DNA of 50,583 nucleotides, from the NCBI RefSeq assembly GCF_009870755.1, contig NZ_WLZU01000015.1, positions 1 to 50,583 of the forward strand, given 5' to 3'. The stretch comes from Streptococcus halichoeri (lineage in GTDB: Bacteria > Bacillota > Bacilli > Lactobacillales > Streptococcaceae). The notes below the pieces were generated by a model, which saw nothing but the letters and a program-made list of their open reading frames with translations, made no database searches and was not told the origin of the DNA. Made by a program: the position numbers and the translations under genes. The stretch's first letter is position 1. The number at the start of each line of letters is the position of its first letter. Below, in pieces: positions 45,794-50,583 of the stretch.

Positions 45794-46096
45794 ATTTAGA
45801 AAAAGTAACCACCTTGTGCTCTGCTTGCCAGACTTAAAAGACTCTATTATTTTTTGTAGTAGCCATACTGCTAAAATAATAGAGTTTTGTCTGGCCTTGC
45901 TTTGTTTTACAGCAGCGTCTTTTTAAAGCTCAGTCTCTAAGAAACGAGCTTGTGCTAGGCACAGCTCAATAGTTATTAAGGTAAATGCGGTTCAATTTAT
46001 TATTTTTTGGAAGATATATTTTAAAAAATTGTCTTTTTTGCTAGAATAGAGGCCAGTAACAATCGATTGATTTTTCAATAGATGAGGAAAACCTAA
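45794..46096 (+). other. spacer between transporter genes and licT remnant
   Basis: It holds the long hairpin at 45827-45895 and an extended -10-like TGCTAGAAT near 46039 that could drive licT. I see nothing else. Confidence 0.5.
45827..45895 (+). terminator. long hairpin after the transporter operon
   Basis: GCCAGAC and ACTCTATTATTTT on the left pair with AAAATAATAGAGT and GTCTGGC on the right around a loop that holds a further AGTA/TACT stem. No clean T-run follows, so termination is likely but not certain. Confidence 0.65.
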
Positions 46097-46930
46097 ATGA
46101 AAATAGACAAAGTTTATAACAATAATGTGGTTCATGTCAAATCAAGTGATAATCAAGAGATTATTGTAATGGGAAAAGGACTGGGATTTGGGGAAAATGT
46201 GGTGACCAAATCGATCAATCTTTAGTTGAAAAAACCTTTGTTTTACAAAATAATGCTGTCGCCACAGACTTATCCAGAGTATATACTGACCTTAGTCCAG
46301 AAGAAATGGCAACCTACCTTGCGATTATTAAATACGGACAAGAGATTTTAGCAACCACTTTTGAAGCGTCGCTATACGTCGCTTTGGCCGATCATTTGCA
46401 TTATACATTAGAGCGAGCTGCCCAAGGGCTCTATATTAACAATCCGCTAGCTTGGGAAATTCGAAAATTCTATCCTAAAGAATACCAAGTGGGCAAAGAA
46501 GCACTGAAGATGATTTTTGAACGGGTCTGTGTGCTGTTGCCAGAAGACGAAATTTCCTCCATCGCTTTGCATTTTATTAATGCCCAAAAAGAGTCACACT
46601 TAAATCAAGAATCCTATCACGTTTCGAAAATGGTCACAGATATCCTTGGGATTGTTAGACTCTTTTATGGCAATATTCAAGATAATGAATCAATTAGCTA
46701 TAATCGTTTTATCACCCATCTTCAATATTTTGCGCAATGGGTCGTAAATGGGATAGTTCAAGGGAAAAACGATAGTTTTCTTTATGAGCAGGTTAAGGCT
46801 AATTATCCAGAAGCATTTGCTTGTTCGCAAAAAAATTAAAAGCTATATTGAATCAACTCATCATTTTCAGATGAGCCCAGACGAACAAGTTTATATCACA
46901 ATTCATATTCAACGTTTGGACACCAGTTAA
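46097..46930 (+). pseudogene. licT: BglG/LicT-family transcriptional antiterminator, frameshifted
   Basis: The gene would encode 277 residues, the normal LicT size, with an RNA-binding domain (MKIDKVYNNNVVHVKSSDNQ) and two PRD domains with conserved histidines (ADHLHYTLERA, THLQYF, SPDEQVYITIHIQRL). One base is missing near 46198, which puts GDQIDQSLVEKTF out of frame and gives a stop at 46223-46225. A second shift of opposite sign near 46827, at a TCGCAAAAAAA run, restores the original frame. The total length is therefore still a multiple of three, but the reading frame is broken. It would have acted on the RAT site at 47012. Sequencing error is possible for either site. Confidence 0.88.
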
Positions 46931-46960
46931 TCACCGCATTGACCAATTTTAAGAAAAGTA

Positions 46961-46974
46961 AAAAAGCGCTTGCA
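46961..46974 (+). promoter_or_regulatory. candidate cre (CcpA) site of the bgl operon
   Basis: AAAAAGCGCTTGCA matches the cre consensus at 11 of 14 positions and overlaps the -35 of the bgl promoter. Confidence 0.55.
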
Positions 46975-46998
46975 AAATGATTTGAGCAATGGTATGCT
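46970..46998 (+). promoter_or_regulatory. promoter of the former beta-glucoside operon
   Basis: TTGCAA (46970-46975), 17-base spacer, TATGCT (46993-46998) with a TGG extension. Confidence 0.65.
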
Positions 46999-47011
46999 CA
47001 ACTTAATAAAA

Positions 47012-47117
47012 AGGATTGTTACTGAAGAGGCAGGCAAAACCTAAACAAATACAAAATGATAATCATCGTTACCTTTTTGGGCGAATGATTGTGGTTTCGT
47101 ATTTGTTTAGGTTTTTT
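47012..47117 (+). promoter_or_regulatory. RAT antiterminator and overlapping terminator (LicT target)
   Basis: AGGATTGTTACTGAAGAGGC followed by AGGCAAAAC (47012-47040) fits the ribonucleic antiterminator bound by LicT/BglG proteins. It overlaps a terminator whose arms AACCTAAACAAATAC and GTATTTGTTTAGGTT (within 47036-47115) pair perfectly, ending in TTTTTT. This is a classical BglG-type switch, still intact although its regulator and target genes are broken. Confidence 0.9.
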
Positions 47118-47118
47118 C

Positions 47119-48943
<1,825 letters not shown>

Positions 48944-49286
48944 CAACAAGAGCTGCCCGATCAGCACAATCAGCCGCGTAGTGTAGTAGCCATTAAGTAT
49001 TTACTTATGGGAAATGGTAGCCCAAACAGCCTGTCACAGCAGCTATGATTCCTAATCAAGATGATGCAGCTGGCCTTTTATCATGCTTTAAATGCTAGAT
49101 TTTTGCTACTAGCTTGGTATTTGGATAAGCCCGTACAAGTTAGCAGTTCTTTTTAGATTGCAGCTTCAATAAAAGACGATGGTTATTGAGTTGGCCCAAA
49201 AGACCAGCTCCTTTTTGCTGTATCAGGATGATAAACCGAGTGAACTAATCAAGAGAAAAATCAGCAAATAAGAAAATATTACCAGA

Positions 49287-49339
49287 AAAACCGAACATTT
49301 TTTCATAAATAAATAGTAAAATTGACATAACCGAAATAT
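49287..49339 (+). promoter_or_regulatory. two PurBox-like sites upstream of guaC
   Basis: AAAACCGAACATT (49287-49299) matches the lactococcal/streptococcal PurBox AWWWCCGAACWWT. ATAACCGAAATAT (49327-49339) is a second, weaker copy 40 bases downstream, inside the promoter spacer. PurR with PRPP would be the expected regulator. Confidence 0.7.
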
Positions 49340-49350
49340 TAGATTAGAAT
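49322..49350 (+). promoter_or_regulatory. sigma-A promoter of guaC
   Basis: A perfect TTGACA (49322-49327), 17-base spacer and TAGAAT (49345-49350). Confidence 0.85.
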
Positions 49351-49381
49351 TTTTCAAGGAAAGGTAAGGTTTTACCTAGTG

Positions 49382-49460
49382 ATGATTTCACTTTGAAATC
49401 ATAGGAAGGTCATTTTTTTACAGAAAACCTGCTTGCTCTTAGAGCTAGTATGCAGGTTTC
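49382..49460 (+). promoter_or_regulatory. structured guaC leader (two hairpins)
   Basis: ATGATTTC pairs with GAAATCAT (49382-49402, 5-base loop). Further on AAACCTGC and GCAGGTTT enclose a GCTC/GAGC stem, ending just before the AAAGGAG ribosome-binding site. No known riboswitch class is recognised. Confidence 0.5.
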
Positions 49461-49474
49461 AAAAGGAGTAGTAA

Positions 49475-50458
49475 ATGTTTAATGACATGCCTGTATTTGA
49501 TTATGAAGATATTCAATTGGTACCCAACAAATGCATTATTTCAAGCCGTTCAGAGGCCGATACCACGGTTCAACTTGGCTCTTATCGGTTTAAGCTACCA
49601 GTGATTCCGGCCAATATGCAGACCATCATTGATGAAACAATCGCTGAAGAGTTGGCCAAAGCAGGGTATTTTTATATTATGCATCGCTTTGATGAGGCCA
49701 GTCGAAAACCCTTTATTGCTAAAATGCATGCGCAGGGATTGATTGCGTCTATCTCAGTTGGTGTCAAAGCTTACGAATATGAATTTGTCTCTTCTTTAAA
49801 AGAAGATGCGCCAGAATTTATTACCATTGATATTGCACATGGCCATGCCGATAGTGTTATTCAGATGATTCAGCATATTAAATCAGAATTGCCTGAAACC
49901 TTTGTGATTGCAGGCAATGTCGGAACACCAGAGGCGGTTCGTGAATTAGAAAATGCTGGAGCAGATGCAACAAAAGTTGGCATAGGTCCTGGTAAGGTTT
50001 GTATTACTAAAGTCAAAACAGGCTTTGGAACTGGCGGCTGGCAGTTGGCAGCCCTTCGCTGGTGCGCAAAAGCAGCCCGCAAACCCATTATTGCCGATGG
50101 CGGAATTCGCACCCACGGTGACATTGCCAAGTCCATTCGCTTTGGTGCAACCATGGTCATGATTGGTTCTTTATTTGCAGGGCATATCGAAAGCCCGGGT
50201 AAAACAGTAGAAATCGATGGTGAAAGCTTCAAAGAATACTATGGCTCAGCTTCAGAATACCAAAAAGGTGAGCACAAAAATGTCGAAGGAAAAAAGATTC
50301 TTTTACCAACCAAGGGTCACCTAGCAGACACACTAACGGAAATGAAGCAAGATTTGCAATCCTCGATTTCTTACGCTGGCGGAGATGATATTGATAGTCT
50401 GCGCCGAGTTAATTATGTTATCGTTAAAAATTCTATTTGGAATGGGGATTCCATTTAG
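49475..50458 (+). CDS. guaC: GMP reductase
   Basis: GuaC (327 residues) reduces GMP to IMP with NADPH in purine salvage. It is a TIM barrel of the IMPDH/GMPR family without CBS domains. The opening [20 protein letters not shown], the catalytic loop [20 protein letters not shown] with Cys176, and the phosphate-binding [20 protein letters not shown] are seen. The length is that of the short type 2 GuaC of Firmicutes. AAAGGAG precedes the ATG. PurBoxes in the promoter suggest control by PurR. Confidence 0.95.
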   Translation: MFNDMPVFDYEDIQLVPNKCIISSRSEADTTVQLGSYRFKLPVIPANMQTIIDETIAEELAKAGYFYIMHRFDEASRKPFIAKMHAQGLIASISVGVKAYEYEFVSSLKEDAPEFITIDIAHGHADSVIQMIQHIKSELPETFVIAGNVGTPEAVRELENAGADATKVGIGPGKVCITKVKTGFGTGGWQLAALRWCAKAARKPIIADGGIRTHGDIAKSIRFGATMVMIGSLFAGHIESPGKTVEIDGESFKEYYGSASEYQKGEHKNVEGKKILLPTKGHLADTLTEMKQDLQSSISYAGGDDIDSLRRVNYVIVKNSIWNGDSI

Positions 50459-50516
50459 AATCATTCCCGTAGTTAATATTGTTGTCCAATTTGTTATAGT
50501 CCAAAGGGAGATAATA

Positions 50517-50583
50517 ATGACTTTCCTTGTCTTAACAATTGGTCAACAATATTCACTGATGCCCTTTCTTCCAATTAAATGCA
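50517..50583 (+). CDS. possible start of a further gene, cut by the window end
   Basis: An ATG at 50517 has AAAGGGAG six bases upstream and TGTTATAGT (an extended -10-like sequence) at 50492-50500. The 22 visible codons begin MTFLVLTIGQQYSLMPFLPI and match nothing I recognise. Confidence 0.35.
   Translation, partial: MTFLVLTIGQQYSLMPFLPIKC

Larger units (their letters stand above)
48944..49474 (+). other. spacer and guaC control region
   Basis: The first 300 bases show no gene. The last 200 hold two PurBox-like sites, the guaC promoter and a leader with two hairpins. Confidence 0.6.

Noticed and set aside
49351..49474. Purine riboswitch in the guaC leader
   Set aside because: The three-way-junction core sequences of the purine riboswitch are missing; only simple hairpins are seen.

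Overview
The window is Gram-positive, AT-rich chromosomal DNA from a streptococcus, most probably of the pyogenic group (near S. pyogenes, S. dysgalactiae or S. canis). The evidence is the gene content and order: folC-folE-folP-folB-folK, then murB-potABCD, then divergent maeKR/maePE; RelQ-NadK-RluD-Pta; a Rex repressor; a C5a-peptidase-like wall subtilase; and guaC behind a PurBox promoter. Species is not resolved. Nearly all of it is core metabolism. I found no phage, CRISPR array, toxin-antitoxin or recognisable defence system.

Layout. 1-2.0 kb: the end of an IS3-family element cuts the thiolase gene atoB and leaves a 3' remnant, followed by intact acetoacetyl-CoA transferase genes atoD/atoA. 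2.0-4.1 kb: a gene-poor spacer with two CcpA (cre) sites, then the short-chain fatty acid transporter atoE. 4.5-8.2 kb: a large secreted, wall-anchored subtilisin-like protease. 8.5-11.3 kb: membrane and cytosolic glycosyltransferases (GT2, GtrA-like, GT8). 11.4-12.3 kb (minus): a membrane-anchored polysaccharide deacetylase. 12.8-17.2 kb: thrB and the folate operon. 17.4-22.0 kb: murB with the spermidine/putrescine transporter. 22.1-27.0 kb: the malate sensor/regulator pair (minus) diverging from malate permease and malic enzyme (plus).

27.3-32.7 kb: ClC chloride channel, SGNH hydrolase, AI-2E-family permease, RadC, and Rex (minus). 33.0-36.2 kb (minus): a CYTH-domain protein, PRPP synthetase, cysteine desulfurase and DUF1831. 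36.3-39.6 kb: relQ-nadK-rluD-like-pta, four tightly packed genes. 39.7-42.3 kb: a short-chain dehydrogenase and an MFS exporter with a structured leader. 42.4-45.8 kb: an unrecognised PAS-like protein (minus) and a two-gene quaternary-amine ABC transporter. 46.1-48.9 kb: a decayed beta-glucoside operon in which licT has two compensating indels, the RAT antiterminator/terminator survives, a truncated ISL3-family element sits directly behind it, and only the 3' part of bglA remains. 49.5-50.5 kb: guaC with PurBoxes.

The most useful second-look items are regulatory or decay-related: two candidate leaderless mRNAs, a sensor kinase (MaeK) whose ATP-binding boxes look missing, a 107-bp imperfect palindrome between radC and rex, operator-like palindromes and a long leader before the choline/betaine transporter, candidate attenuators before thrB and the MFS gene, and mobile-element disruption of both the acetoacetate and the beta-glucoside pathways. 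I did not find a convincing new multi-gene system.
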